From positions 62,001 through 126,000 of the forward strand of contig NZ_SKCD01000077.1 in assembly GCF_006542765.1 (NCBI RefSeq): a stretch of DNA of 64,000 nucleotides, written 5' to 3'. The notes under the pieces are model-generated. The model had not been told where the DNA came from. It saw only the letters and a list, made by a program, of their open reading frames with translations, and did not search any database. Both the position numbers and the translations under genes were made by a program. Positions 7,633 to 16,849 of this stretch are shown in pieces (position 1 is the stretch's first letter; each line of letters begins with the position of its first letter). The DNA is from Paenibacillus luteus (GTDB taxonomy: Bacteria; Bacillota; Bacilli; Paenibacillales; Paenibacillaceae).

Positions 7633-9486
7633 CTAGAAACGATCTTCCTGTCGACCTTTAAGCTGTCTCTCTAGGGTTATAATCTCACTAGCTATTTGTG
7701 CTGCTGCCAAAAAATCTCCGGTACGCTCAGCACGCACCATGTCTTCCTTCTTACGCTCAATATCCCGGAATTGCGGTACCTTGATAATGTCTTGGATATA
7801 AGCGTCCATTATTGTGTCATCGAACGGAAAGTCGCCGTCCATCATCAATATGGATGCTGCTGCTCGTTCCAATCGGTCATCATGCAGTGTTGCGATAAAT
7901 CGGCTGGCATCCGGATCGTAGCCCTGTGCAAAATAAGCGTATAAATAAGCAGCAAGCGCTGCATGATCCTCTACATTAAACGCATCCCCAAGCCGGTCAT
8001 GTACCGTCTGTGCTACCTCTTGGTCCCGCATCATAACATGCAGCAACCTTCGTTCTGCATGGGTATAAGCGGGCATAAGAGTTGGCGGTCCAGACTTTCG
8101 GGGTTTTTCATTCCTACCATTATTCCACGAATTGTCGTTATTATCCCCTTGCGGTTTCTTTTTTTGCAGCTCCTGTCTGATTTGATGACAGTCCTGCTTC
8201 AAGGCGTCAAGAGAGATTTCGAACTCACGGGATATTTCCTTTAAGTAGACCTCGCGTTCTGTTGATGAATCAAGCTCCGCAACAATTTGCACTGCTTCAA
8301 GGAGATAATTTTTTTTACCTTCATCTTTTAGCAGTATATGGTTTTTCCTTGAATATATAAGCTTAAATTTTGTAACCGAAACCGGTTGATCCATCGTATC
8401 TCGCAAGAAAGCCTCCGGACCGTATTCGCTTATATAATCGTCGGGATCCTTGCCTTTTGGAAGCATCGCCACCGATACTCTAAGGCCTGCGCTCTCCAGC
8501 ATCGGAATGGATTTGAATGCCGCTGCTTGTCCAGCGTCGTCACCGTCGTAACAGACAATAACTTCTTCCGCTTGCCGCTTTAAGATCGCGCAATGTTCTT
8601 CGGTCAATGCCGTTCCCATTGTCGCTATCCCGTTTTTCACGCCCGCACTCCATGATTTAATGACGTCCATGTAGCCTTCAAATAATACAACCTGCTTGCT
8701 CTTCCGAATAGCCGGCCGCGCGTAGTGCAAGTTATACAGCGTTCTGCTTTTCGTAAACAACATCGTTTCCGAGGTATTCAAGTATTTCGGCTGTCCTTCG
8801 CCTATAATGCGACCCGCAAACGCGGTAGCTTTGCCGTCTCGATCCCATATCGGAAACATAATGCGATTGCGAAACCGATCCACATACCCGCTACCGTCTG
8901 CTTTCGCCGAGAGCAACCCGCCTTTTTCCATTAATGCCTGATCAAATCCGCGATTCGTTAAAAAACGTGCCAGCAAGTCCCACTCTTCCGGAGCGTAACC
9001 AATCATAAAATGATCAATCAGTTTATCGCTTAGTCCCCGCTCACGCAAATATTGCTTAGCAGCCTGACCTTGCTTCGTGTTGTTCAACACATGATGGTAC
9101 AGCTTGATCGTCAACTCATGCGCTTCAATGATTTTGGCTCTATCAGCATCATGCGGCGTAGATTTGACACCATCGGGTGATGCCCATGTAATAGGCATTC
9201 CCGCATCTGACGCCAGCATGCGTACGGCTTCAGGGAAGGAATAACCTTCCATTTCCTCGACAAAACGGATAACATTTCCGCCTTTGCCGCAGCCGTAGCA
9301 ATGGTAAATTTGGAGCTCCGGCGTAACTGTAAACGAGGGAGTCTTCTCCGAATGGAACGGACATAACCCCTTCATATATTTGCCGTGCTTCGTGAGATGA
9401 ACATATTTCCCGACCGTCTCTACGATGTCATAATGCTTGCGAACCGCATCAATGACCTCTTCCGGTATTTTATTACCGTATGTCAT
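7633..9486 (-). CDS. dnaG: DNA primase DnaG
   Basis: A 617-residue primase that makes RNA primers at the replication fork. The N-terminal CHC2 zinc-binding domain has Cys42, His45, Cys63 and Cys66 (LCPFHSEKTPSF, YHCYGCGKGG). The Toprim catalytic core follows, with VVLFEGYMDVI (Glu270) and CYDGDDAG (314-319). The C-terminal part is the helicase-interaction domain, preceded by a low-complexity linker (QKKKPQGDNNDNSW). The ATG at 9486 follows GAAGGTGA. An out-of-frame ATG lies 7 nt upstream. It is followed closely by rpoD. Confidence 0.97.
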   Translation of the reverse strand: MTYGNKIPEEVIDAVRKHYDIVETVGKYVHLTKHGKYMKGLCPFHSEKTPSFTVTPELQIYHCYGCGKGGNVIRFVEEMEGYSFPEAVRMLASDAGMPITWASPDGVKSTPHDADRAKIIEAHELTIKLYHHVLNNTKQGQAAKQYLRERGLSDKLIDHFMIGYAPEEWDLLARFLTNRGFDQALMEKGGLLSAKADGSGYVDRFRNRIMFPIWDRDGKATAFAGRIIGEGQPKYLNTSETMLFTKSRTLYNLHYARPAIRKSKQVVLFEGYMDVIKSWSAGVKNGIATMGTALTEEHCAILKRQAEEVIVCYDGDDAGQAAAFKSIPMLESAGLRVSVAMLPKGKDPDDYISEYGPEAFLRDTMDQPVSVTKFKLIYSRKNHILLKDEGKKNYLLEAVQIVAELDSSTEREVYLKEISREFEISLDALKQDCHQIRQELQKKKPQGDNNDNSWNNGRNEKPRKSGPPTLMPAYTHAERRLLHVMMRDQEVAQTVHDRLGDAFNVEDHAALAAYLYAYFAQGYDPDASRFIATLHDDRLERAAASILMMDGDFPFDDTIMDAYIQDIIKVPQFRDIERKKEDMVRAERTGDFLAAAQIASEIITLERQLKGRQEDRF

Positions 9487-9527
9487 CGTTCATCACCTTC
9501 ATCCTAGTAACACGTAAATAATATTCG

Positions 9528-10004
9528 CTATACGTCATGGTTCTCCTGCTCATTTCGCAAAACTTTTGTCAACTTTTGTTGAAAACGATCACGATCGTCA
9601 TTGTTCATCGCTTTTGGCCCTCTTGTTTTGCCTCCAGTACGCCTTCGCTTGGCAAGCTCATGTCTGCGCTCCATCAAATAATCGATGTTTTCATCCGTAT
9701 ATTGCTCTCCGCGTGGAGACAATACGACGGCGCCTTTCCCGATGGCAATGCAAGCCAGTCCAAAGTCCTGGGTAACGACTATGTCTCCACGTACAATGTG
9801 ATTCACAATATAAAGATCTACGGATTGATTGCTCCGGTCAACCTGAACAATATCAACCCCAGGCTGCGGCTCCAGCCGGTGGTCATGGGAGGCCACCATC
9901 AGTACACGAACCGAGAAGCGTCTGGCCGTTTCACCAATCTCCGCTTTTACCGGGCATGCATCCGCATCGACAACAATCGTTGGCTGCTCTAGCTTCAATG
10001 ACAT
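9528..10004 (-). CDS. yqxD: YaiI/YqxD family protein (DUF188)
   Basis: A 158-residue protein of the conserved YaiI/YqxD (UPF0178) family. It begins with the family signature TIVVDADACPVK and carries DRSNQSVDLYIVN, VVTQDFGLA and SPRGEQYTDENIDYLMERR. The aspartate pattern resembles PIN-like nuclease folds, but no activity is established. The start is uncertain: ATG at 10002-10004 is directly preceded by a GTG codon, and neither has a clear ribosome-binding site. It lies just upstream of dnaG on the same strand, as in B. subtilis. Confidence 0.9.
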   Translation of the reverse strand: MSLKLEQPTIVVDADACPVKAEIGETARRFSVRVLMVASHDHRLEPQPGVDIVQVDRSNQSVDLYIVNHIVRGDIVVTQDFGLACIAIGKGAVVLSPRGEQYTDENIDYLMERRHELAKRRRTGGKTRGPKAMNNDDRDRFQQKLTKVLRNEQENHDV

Positions 10005-10077
10005 CACCGCTCGAATTCAATTTCATATCCTGTACTATTATATACGGCATAACTATAAAAAATCCTGCCGACTGCCT

Positions 10078-10893
10078 TTAAGGCTTTCGTACATATTCCA
10101 TAATCAAGCTTGCCGTTTCCTCCACTGCTCGGTGTGAAACGTCTATGACTACGCAATCAAGCCTCTTCATAATAGTATCGGCATAAAGGAGTTCTTTTTC
10201 AATACGGTCAGGCGTAGCATAGGATGCATTATTTGGCAAACCCAATGCCTTGAGCCGCTCCTTACGAATCGTATTCAGGTAAGGCACTCCGATCGTCAGA
10301 CCAATGACCTTGCGCCTAGGAATTTTAAACAGCTCATCTGGCGGTTTCAGTTCAGGTACAAGCGGAACATTGGCAACCTTAAACTTCTGATGTGCAAGGT
10401 ACATCGATAGCGGAGTCTTTGACGTCCGAGATACACCGACTAGCACGATATCTGCTTTAAGCACGCCAGAGGTGTCTCTTGCATCATCATATTTGACGGC
10501 AAATTCAACAGCCTCCACTTTGCGGAAATAATCCGCATCAAGTACGTGGTTGAGACCGGGTTCTTGGCGTGATTTACGACCAGTACGCTGCTCCAGCGTC
10601 TCAATAAACGAGCCAAGAAGATCAATCGCTACTACAGAATATGTTTCTGCCAGCTTCTTCATGCTGTCCCGCAGATGGGGGATGACAAGGGTATAGAGCA
10701 CTATGGCATCCGCTTGCTTGGCCTGCTGTACGATACGTTCCAAGCCGAGCTCCTCTGTAATAAAAGGAGCTCGACGAATATCGGTGTTTATCGGGTGGAA
10801 CTGAGCAATGGCGGCGCGAACGACTAGCTCACCCGTATCCCCCGCTGCGTCAGATACGACATATACGATAACTTCCGGATTTGAACGAGACAT
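10078..10893 (-). CDS. Pyruvate, phosphate dikinase regulatory protein (PPSR family)
   Basis: A 271-residue DUF299 protein. The family phosphorylates and dephosphorylates a threonine of pyruvate phosphate dikinase (or PEP synthase), using ADP and Pi, and so gates gluconeogenic flux. The N-terminus has VYVVSDAAGDTGE (10-22), and the P-loop-like GVSRTSKT is at 153-160. In B. subtilis its relative YqfL follows the repressor gene ccpN. Here only 27 nt separate it from glyS and no ccpN is present. No PPDK gene is in the window, so the target is inferred from the family. Confidence 0.93.
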   Translation of the reverse strand: MSRSNPEVIVYVVSDAAGDTGELVVRAAIAQFHPINTDIRRAPFITEELGLERIVQQAKQADAIVLYTLVIPHLRDSMKKLAETYSVVAIDLLGSFIETLEQRTGRKSRQEPGLNHVLDADYFRKVEAVEFAVKYDDARDTSGVLKADIVLVGVSRTSKTPLSMYLAHQKFKVANVPLVPELKPPDELFKIPRRKVIGLTIGVPYLNTIRKERLKALGLPNNASYATPDRIEKELLYADTIMKRLDCVVIDVSHRAVEETASLIMEYVRKP

Positions 10894-10920
10894 GATTCAT
10901 CATCCTCCTGTTTCAATCCT

Positions 10921-13002
10921 TTACCAAACGAGCTTCGAAAAATCAGCAATAACCGCGATATCCTCTGCAATTCCTGCTAATGTTGCCAGACGATTGGCTC
11001 TAATGGCCTCATCCGAGGACATGACCATTACCTTCTCAAAATAAGTATGAATAAACGGCTTCAATGATGATAAGGTTTGCACGGCTTTCGAAATTTCTCC
11101 GATTTCTACAGCCTCACTGAAGATTGGACGCAGCTGCAGCCAATTCTCGTAAAGTTCTGTTTCTGCTTGTTCAGCGAACAGTGAAGGATCAACTATAGAA
11201 CCTTCCGCTTTGGACCCCAAATTGCTTACACGGTTAAATTGCTCAACGGTTTGCTTAAACTCGGAGCGATCGTCGCTGGCAGCCAGCACCTGAACGACCG
11301 AAGCGCGCTTAATTGTTGATTTCAAATCCGCGAAGCCTGAAGCCATAACGGCATCCACCACGTCGTAACGAACACCTTGTTCAGAAAGTACATTTTTGAC
11401 ACGCAGTGCGAAGAAATCAGCTAGTTCCTTGCGAATATCAGAAGCTGTACGCTTCAATCCACGACTCTCATGTACGGAAAGCGCAGCATCATACAAATCG
11501 TTTAATTCCAGCTTCAAACCATGCGCCAAAATAATTTGAACAATGCCGGCAGCCTGCCTGCGCAGCGCATAAGGATCCTGTGAGCCTGTCGGAATAATGC
11601 CGATGGAGAAGCATCCCACAATCGTATCGATTTTGTCCGATAAGCTTACGATTGCACCTGTTAATTCTGAAGGAGCGAGATCGCCTGCGAATCGCGGCTG
11701 ATAGTGCTCATTAATGGCTTTCGCCACTGAGCTTCTCTCTCCTGCTTTCAGAGCATAATCTTCACCCATAATGCCTTGAAGCTCAGGAAATTCATAGACC
11801 ATTTGCGAAACAAGGTCAAATTTACAAACATCTGCCGATCGGCTTACGTCCTTTGCCGTTTGCTCATCCACCAGCAACTGCTTGCTTAACAGATCGGCAG
11901 TTGCACGGATACGTCTTACTTTATCGGCAACCGAGCCGAGCTCTTCATGATAGACAATGTTTTCGAGTTTCGAGAGGGCATGCTCGATCGTCAGCTTATG
12001 ATCTTCCTCATAGAAGAACTTGGCATCTGAAAGTCTGGCTCGCAATACTTTTTCATTGCCTTTAGCCACAAGCTCAATCGATTTTCTATCCCCATTGCGC
12101 ACGGTAACAAAGTAAGGCTGCAGTTGCCCTTCTCCGTCAAACACGGGGAAATAACGTTGATGCTCGCGCATAGACGTAATGAGGACCTCCTGCGGAATGT
12201 TCAAAAATGCAGGATCGAAGCCGCCGAACAATACGTTAGGGTATTCGACCAAGAAAAGCACCTCTTCAAGCAAATCTTCCTTGACCGCGATTTCCCAGTT
12301 TTTCTCTTTAGCGAGTTCGTCAATCTGAGCGACAATAAGCTGCTCACGTTCGCTGACATCCGCAATGACATGCTGCTCACGCAGCCGCTCTACGTACTCA
12401 GCCGGCTCTAGAACCGTGGCATCGTCTCCGAGGAAGCGGTGTCCGCGGGACACGTTGCCCGTTTGAACGCCTGTGATTTCAAAAGGAATAACATCCTTGC
12501 CAAACAACGCAATCAGCCAGCGTATCGGTCTGACAAAACGAAGCTCATGGCTTCCCCAGCGCATATTCTTTGGAAAAGACATTGATGTGATGATGGAAAG
12601 CAAACCCTCTGGCAGTACAGCTGCCGTTTCCGTGCCGATGCTGCTCTTAGTCGCATATACATACTCCACGCCTGCAAGCTCTTGGAAATAAAGCTGATCG
12701 GGCTCTACACCCTGGCTGCGGGCGAAGCCTAACGCTGCCTTGCTCCAATTGCCTTGATCATCCTGAGCAATCTTGCGCGATGGCCCCTTGGCTTCTTCAT
12801 TCATGTCAGACTGCTTCTCAGCCACCTCATGAATCAGAACAGCAATCCTGCGCGGTGTGGCATAGACGCTAACTTCTCCGTGTTCGATCCGGGAATCGGC
12901 CAGCCATTTCACCATTTTATCCTTCAACTGATTCATTGCGCCGCGCACGAACCTTGCTGGCACTTCCTCAAGTCCGATCTCAAACAAGAAATCTCTAGCC
13001 AT
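10921..13002 (-). CDS. glyS: Glycyl-tRNA synthetase beta subunit
   Basis: The 693-residue tRNA-binding subunit of the heterotetrameric bacterial GlyRS. It begins with the conserved ARDFLFEIGLEEVPARF and contains the HD-like segments expected in GlyS (EHQRYFPVFD near 275, RRQAAGIVQIIL near 535) and a C-terminal anticodon-binding region. The start at 13000-13002 is chosen from this N-terminus and from AAAGGAG upstream; the frame remains open for 48 more codons inside glyQ. It overlaps glyQ by 8 nt, ensuring balanced synthesis. Expression should follow the T-box before glyQ. Confidence 0.96.
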   Translation of the reverse strand: MARDFLFEIGLEEVPARFVRGAMNQLKDKMVKWLADSRIEHGEVSVYATPRRIAVLIHEVAEKQSDMNEEAKGPSRKIAQDDQGNWSKAALGFARSQGVEPDQLYFQELAGVEYVYATKSSIGTETAAVLPEGLLSIITSMSFPKNMRWGSHELRFVRPIRWLIALFGKDVIPFEITGVQTGNVSRGHRFLGDDATVLEPAEYVERLREQHVIADVSEREQLIVAQIDELAKEKNWEIAVKEDLLEEVLFLVEYPNVLFGGFDPAFLNIPQEVLITSMREHQRYFPVFDGEGQLQPYFVTVRNGDRKSIELVAKGNEKVLRARLSDAKFFYEEDHKLTIEHALSKLENIVYHEELGSVADKVRRIRATADLLSKQLLVDEQTAKDVSRSADVCKFDLVSQMVYEFPELQGIMGEDYALKAGERSSVAKAINEHYQPRFAGDLAPSELTGAIVSLSDKIDTIVGCFSIGIIPTGSQDPYALRRQAAGIVQIILAHGLKLELNDLYDAALSVHESRGLKRTASDIRKELADFFALRVKNVLSEQGVRYDVVDAVMASGFADLKSTIKRASVVQVLAASDDRSEFKQTVEQFNRVSNLGSKAEGSIVDPSLFAEQAETELYENWLQLRPIFSEAVEIGEISKAVQTLSSLKPFIHTYFEKVMVMSSDEAIRANRLATLAGIAEDIAVIADFSKLVW

Positions 13003-13882
13003 GCTGCTCCACTCCTTTCTTAAGCAACGGGAATCCGAGGCGTTCTCTCTCTTCAAAATAAGTCGATGCGCATGCACGCGCCAAATTTCTGACTCGCGTA
13101 ATATAACCTGTTCTCTCGGTAACGCTAATAGCGCCGCGAGCATCAAGAAGGTTAAAGGTATGCGAGCATTTCAGCACATAATCATAAGCAGGGAAAACAA
13201 GATGCTGATCCATCGTTTTTTTTGCTTCTTCCTCGTACATGTTAAACAAAGTGAATAACATAGCCGTATCCGAAGTTTCAAACGTATATTTAGAGTGTTC
13301 ATATTCCGGCTGCTTGAAGACGTCGCCATAAGTAATGCCTTCTACCCATTCCAAGTCAAAAACATTTTCCTTTTGTTGAATATACGAAGCAAGGCGCTCC
13401 ATGCCGTAAGTAATCTCAACGGCTACCGGATTAGCATCGATACCTCCAACCTGCTGGAAATACGTAAATTGCGTAATCTCCATGCCATCCAGCCATACTT
13501 CCCAGCCAAGTCCCCATGCGCCAAGCGTTGGCGATTCCCAGTTATCCTCAACAAAGCGGATATCATGTTCATTTGCATCGATGCCGAGCTGCTTTAAGCT
13601 CTCCAAATATAGCTCTTGGATATTGTCTGGAGACGGCTTCAGGATAACTTGGAACTGATGATGCTGGTATAGACGGTTAGGATTTTCACCATAACGACCG
13701 TCTGCAGGACGCCGGGAAGGCTCGACATAAGCTACATTCCATGGCTCAGGTCCGATTGAACGCAAAAACGTCATCGGGTTCATCGTACCTGCACCCTTTT
13801 CCACATCATAAGGCTGTACCAAAATACAATTTTGCTCGGCCCAGAACTGTTGCAGCGTCAAAATCATTTTTTGAAAATTCAT
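12995..13882 (-). CDS. glyQ: Glycyl-tRNA synthetase alpha subunit
   Basis: The 295-residue catalytic subunit (class II aminoacyl-tRNA synthetase) that makes glycyl-adenylate. Motifs visible are QQFWAEQNCILVQPYD near the start, GPEPWNVAYVEPSRRPADGR (class II motif 2-like), YQHHQFQVILKPSP, and GWEVWLDGMEITQFTYFQQ. Length is normal. The ATG at 13880-13882 follows AAGGAG. It is the first gene of a two-gene glyQS operon led by a T-box riboswitch. Confidence 0.97.
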   Translation of the reverse strand: MNFQKMILTLQQFWAEQNCILVQPYDVEKGAGTMNPMTFLRSIGPEPWNVAYVEPSRRPADGRYGENPNRLYQHHQFQVILKPSPDNIQELYLESLKQLGIDANEHDIRFVEDNWESPTLGAWGLGWEVWLDGMEITQFTYFQQVGGIDANPVAVEITYGMERLASYIQQKENVFDLEWVEGITYGDVFKQPEYEHSKYTFETSDTAMLFTLFNMYEEEAKKTMDQHLVFPAYDYVLKCSHTFNLLDARGAISVTERTGYITRVRNLARACASTYFEERERLGFPLLKKGVEQHG

Positions 13883-13957
13883 TTCTGACCCTCTCCTTCT
13901 TCCACTGTTTTTCCATTTGCGAAAGTTTCCGCAAAATCAGCAAACGCGTCGACATGC

Positions 13958-14180
13958 AAAAAACTCCCGTCTCTACGCCTGCTGCCAGACGTAGGGACGA
14001 GAGTTATATCCCGCGGTTCCACCCTACTTGGTTAGCTCCATATGAGCCAACCCTCTTTAGTCGATACGACTCCGGAGTGCCCTTTCATCGTTTTGTCCGT
14101 CCAGGCTCTCACTTTTCCCGGCTCGCTTATTACGTCGACATAAAACGATTACTTTCTCCATCATTGCCCAATATTCATAT
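13958..14180 (-). promoter_or_regulatory. Glycine T-box riboswitch with intrinsic terminator
   Basis: The minus strand carries the T-box core AGGGTGGAACCGCGGG at 14009-14024. Its UGGA can pair with the UCCA end of tRNA-Gly. Stem I pairs AATCGTTTT with AAAACGATG around an apical region, and GGAG/CTCC closes its base. The internal loop on the 3' side offers GGC at 14079-14081 as specifier codon for glycine. The terminator (13958-14005) pairs AACTC-CGTC-type arms followed by TTTTTT, and its 5' arm overlaps the antiterminator. Uncharged tRNA-Gly should permit readthrough into glyQS. Confidence 0.92.
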
Positions 14181-14186
14181 TGCACT

Positions 14187-14215
14187 ATTTTATGCTTCTT
14201 TGTGATAATTGTCAA
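14187..14215 (-). promoter_or_regulatory. glyQS promoter
   Basis: Consensus TTGACA (14210-14215), 17-nt spacer, TAAAAT (14187-14192) on the minus strand, placing the transcription start near 14180 just ahead of T-box Stem I. Confidence 0.85.
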
Positions 14216-14244
14216 ACTTGAGGTGCATAGGAATGGCAATTAGG

Positions 14245-15786
14245 TTAATGGCCTTCCACTCCACTCTTAGGTGCTGCGCCTGATCCGCTTTTTCCAATAA
14301 TATCTTTCATCCCTGCATTCCCCATCATAAGGACACATACAAGGGCTAAACCCGCCGGAATAATTGACCATAGGAAGGTTGCAGAGACTGATTCCGACAA
14401 TGCGGCTACGATTTTATCCATAACAGCTGGCGGGATTTCCGCGCGTTTATCTGGTGACAGCAGCTCACGGGCATTATCCGTCATCGGCCCTGCGCCTTCG
14501 CTGCCCGCGAAAGCATCTGTCATTCCGCTAGTAAAGTGATTGCGCTGAATGATACCAAATACGGTAATGCCTACAGTCATGCCAAGTGATCGCACAAAAG
14601 ACATCGTGGAAGTCGCGCTGCCTCGCTGACGCATATCAAATCCATGAATGGAGGACATCCCAAGCACGGAGAAGGAGAAGCCGATCCCGAATCCAGTCAG
14701 GAACATAAATACGGACAACATAAATCTTGTGGTGTCAGGCGTAATGGTAGATAACAGCACAATGCCCACGATGAAAATAACAGCTGAGAAGGTCATGATA
14801 TTCCGATATGGCATTTTGTTCGCTAGAACGCCGCCAAGCTGTGCTGCTATAACCGAACCCAGTGTCATTGGCAGCAGCGTTAATCCTGCGCTAACAGCTG
14901 TGCCGCCGAACACCCCCTGTACAAACATCGGAATATACAGAGCAGCCGTAATAAAGGCCGCACCATAAAATAAACCAGCACCTGTACTCGATGCAAATAG
15001 ACGCTGCTTGAACATTTTGAATGAAATAATCGGCTCTGTCGCTTTGGTCTCTACAAACAGGAAAACCGCAAGCAATACAGCAAACCCGGCAAACAAACCC
15101 ATGATTTGCGCAGAATCCCAGGCGAATTTCGTGCCGCCGAGCTCAAGGGCAAACATCAGGCAAACGATGGAACCCACAAGGGTGGAAGCTCCCCACCAGT
15201 CGATCTTTTGCTTTGCATGCGAAAGGGATTCCTTATAGAAGATTACGATAAACGCAAGCGCTACAAGGCCAATCGGCACATTGACGTAGAAAATCCAGCG
15301 CCAATTAATGTATTCCGTTAAGTATGCCCCGGCAAGCGGACCAAACAAACTTGATGTGCCGAATACCGCTCCGAACAATCCGCCCATCTTGCCGCGTTTC
15401 TCTGCTGGAAAAATATCAAACACAATAGCAAATGCAATCGGCATCATCGCCCCGCCGCCAATTCCTTGGATGGCACGGTAAATCGTTAGCTGCGTAATTG
15501 ATTCTGCTGTTCCGCAAAGAACGGAGCCAATTAAAAACAACGAAATGCCGAGAACAAAAAACCTTTTTCGCCCATACATATCCGATAATTTCCCGAATAT
15601 CGGCATACCCGCCATTTCGGTTACCAGATAAGCAGATGTTACCCACACGTACTTGTCTAATCCGCCCAGATCGGACACGATCGTTGCCATCGCAGTCGAT
15701 ACAATCGTATTATCGATTGAAGCCACGAGTATGCCAAGCAAGAGCCCGGCGACAACAAAACCAAGTCTATTTTGTCCTGTAGACAT
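14245..15786 (-). CDS. DHA2-family MFS drug efflux transporter
   Basis: A 513-residue proton-coupled multidrug exporter with about 14 hydrophobic segments. Motif A is GKLSDMYGRKR (65-75), and the antiporter motif C region reads GAVFGTSSLFGPLAGAYL, followed by the DHA2-typical NWRWIFYVNVPIG. The N-terminal LVASIDNTIVSTAMATI is also family-typical. The ATG follows GGAGGG. It sits between recO and the glyQ T-box, where B. subtilis has no transporter, and has its own promoter with an embedded inverted repeat. No regulator gene lies beside it. Substrate unknown. Confidence 0.92.
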   Translation of the reverse strand: MSTGQNRLGFVVAGLLLGILVASIDNTIVSTAMATIVSDLGGLDKYVWVTSAYLVTEMAGMPIFGKLSDMYGRKRFFVLGISLFLIGSVLCGTAESITQLTIYRAIQGIGGGAMMPIAFAIVFDIFPAEKRGKMGGLFGAVFGTSSLFGPLAGAYLTEYINWRWIFYVNVPIGLVALAFIVIFYKESLSHAKQKIDWWGASTLVGSIVCLMFALELGGTKFAWDSAQIMGLFAGFAVLLAVFLFVETKATEPIISFKMFKQRLFASSTGAGLFYGAAFITAALYIPMFVQGVFGGTAVSAGLTLLPMTLGSVIAAQLGGVLANKMPYRNIMTFSAVIFIVGIVLLSTITPDTTRFMLSVFMFLTGFGIGFSFSVLGMSSIHGFDMRQRGSATSTMSFVRSLGMTVGITVFGIIQRNHFTSGMTDAFAGSEGAGPMTDNARELLSPDKRAEIPPAVMDKIVAALSESVSATFLWSIIPAGLALVCVLMMGNAGMKDIIGKSGSGAAPKSGVEGH

Positions 15787-15832
15787 CAGGAAAATCCCTC
15801 CATTTAATTACGAATCTTCAACAGCCTCAATT

Positions 15833-15861
15833 AGCATAAACCAAACACATGTTCATGTAAA
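15833..15861 (-). promoter_or_regulatory. Efflux-gene promoter with embedded inverted repeat
   Basis: TTTACA (15856-15861), 17-nt spacer, TATGCT (15833-15838) on the minus strand. The spacer start carries ACATG-AA-CATGT (15847-15858), a palindrome overlapping the -35 end, well placed for a TetR- or MarR-type repressor encoded elsewhere. Confidence 0.5.
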
Positions 15862-15941
15862 CAGACAAAAGAAGGATCGGTTTCTACATCTGAAGAAGGA
15901 TAGAAAAAACGATGTTTGCAGGTAACCATTGTTGAGTTTCA

Positions 15942-16685
15942 TCACATAAGCTTATCCAATTGGTCTAAGAAATTACGCGATTTCAACTGCAACCCCATAT
16001 GGGTATCCATTAGTTTTCGCATAGCCAGCTTCAGCTCTGCTTTCGTTTCCGGCTTGACCTGAATAGAGCCAAGCCTCCTCATATCCATTCTGCGAAATAA
16101 TTGCAATAGCTTGTAAGCACCTTCGCCCAGCGGAATGGCATGCGGGTCTTTGCCCGTGCATCTTGAGCATAATATTCCTCCTGCATAAGGTGACAGCTTA
16201 AAAGGACCTACGACATTGCCGCAGCTAACGCATTCATCGAGTGCTGGCGCGTATCCTGACAAATCCAAAATGCGCATCTCATACAGATGGGATACGATTT
16301 GCGGATCTTTACCCTCCTGAAGTGCAGCAAAGCAAGCTTTTAGCTGCTCGAAATGAAAGCCTGTTGCCTCGTCATCCTGTAGCGAGCGGTCCGTAAGCTC
16401 CGCCACATAGGAGGAATAGGCTGCTAAATCAAGCTTTTCACGCAAAACATGGTGAGATTCAATAATCTCACCATGATTAAGTGTTCCCAGCCCACTGCTG
16501 CGGAAATAGACGAACTCTCCATATGTAAAAGGTTGAGCAAGCGATGAATGTTTGCTTTTTAATTTCTTAGCGCCGCGAATGAGCACCCCCGCTTTCCCAT
16601 TGGTCTTTGTGAGCAGCGTAACAATTTTATTGCCTTCCCCATAATCCATGCTTCGAATAACAATTCCCTCAACTCGATATAGCAT
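15942..16685 (-). CDS. recO: DNA repair protein RecO
   Basis: A 247-residue recombination mediator that loads RecA together with RecR. The N-terminal OB fold holds VEGIVIRSMDYGEGNKIVT and the C-terminal domain carries a zinc site with Cys152, Cys155, Cys173 and Cys176 (ECVSCGN, ILCSRC). Length is normal for Bacillota. It follows era and yqzL as in B. subtilis, but two hairpins lie between yqzL and recO, so it may be expressed partly independently. Confidence 0.95.
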   Translation of the reverse strand: MLYRVEGIVIRSMDYGEGNKIVTLLTKTNGKAGVLIRGAKKLKSKHSSLAQPFTYGEFVYFRSSGLGTLNHGEIIESHHVLREKLDLAAYSSYVAELTDRSLQDDEATGFHFEQLKACFAALQEGKDPQIVSHLYEMRILDLSGYAPALDECVSCGNVVGPFKLSPYAGGILCSRCTGKDPHAIPLGEGAYKLLQLFRRMDMRRLGSIQVKPETKAELKLAMRKLMDTHMGLQLKSRNFLDQLDKLM

Positions 16686-16710
16686 TACGCAAACTCTCCC
16701 CTGAAAGCAA

Positions 16711-16749
16711 AAACGAAAATGCGCCGTCCCATGGCGGCGCCTTTCGTTT
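16711..16749 (-). terminator. Terminator-like hairpin upstream of recO
   Basis: Outer arms AAACGAAA/TTTCGTTT enclose GCGCCG/CGGCGC. On the minus strand it continues into TTTTCGTTTTTGC. It is the second of two hairpins between yqzL and recO and would attenuate readthrough from era-yqzL. Confidence 0.65.
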
Positions 16750-16755
16750 AGCGGT

Positions 16756-16801
16756 TAAAAATAAGCACAGCCTGACGAGTGGTCGTCAGATGCTGGCTTA
16801 T
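16756..16801 (-). terminator. yqzL terminator
   Basis: On the minus strand ATAAGC and CTGACGA arms pair with TCGTCAG and GCTTAT around CCAC, followed by TTTTAA. It lies about 50 nt after the yqzL stop. Confidence 0.7.
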
Positions 16802-16849
16802 GTTTTCAAACCTATATACCTATGCAGCATTACAATTAACATTGCAATT

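Noticed and set aside
9537..9992. 151-codon plus-strand frame opposite yqxD
   Set aside because: It mirrors a conserved gene on the minus strand and has no recognisable domain or start signal.
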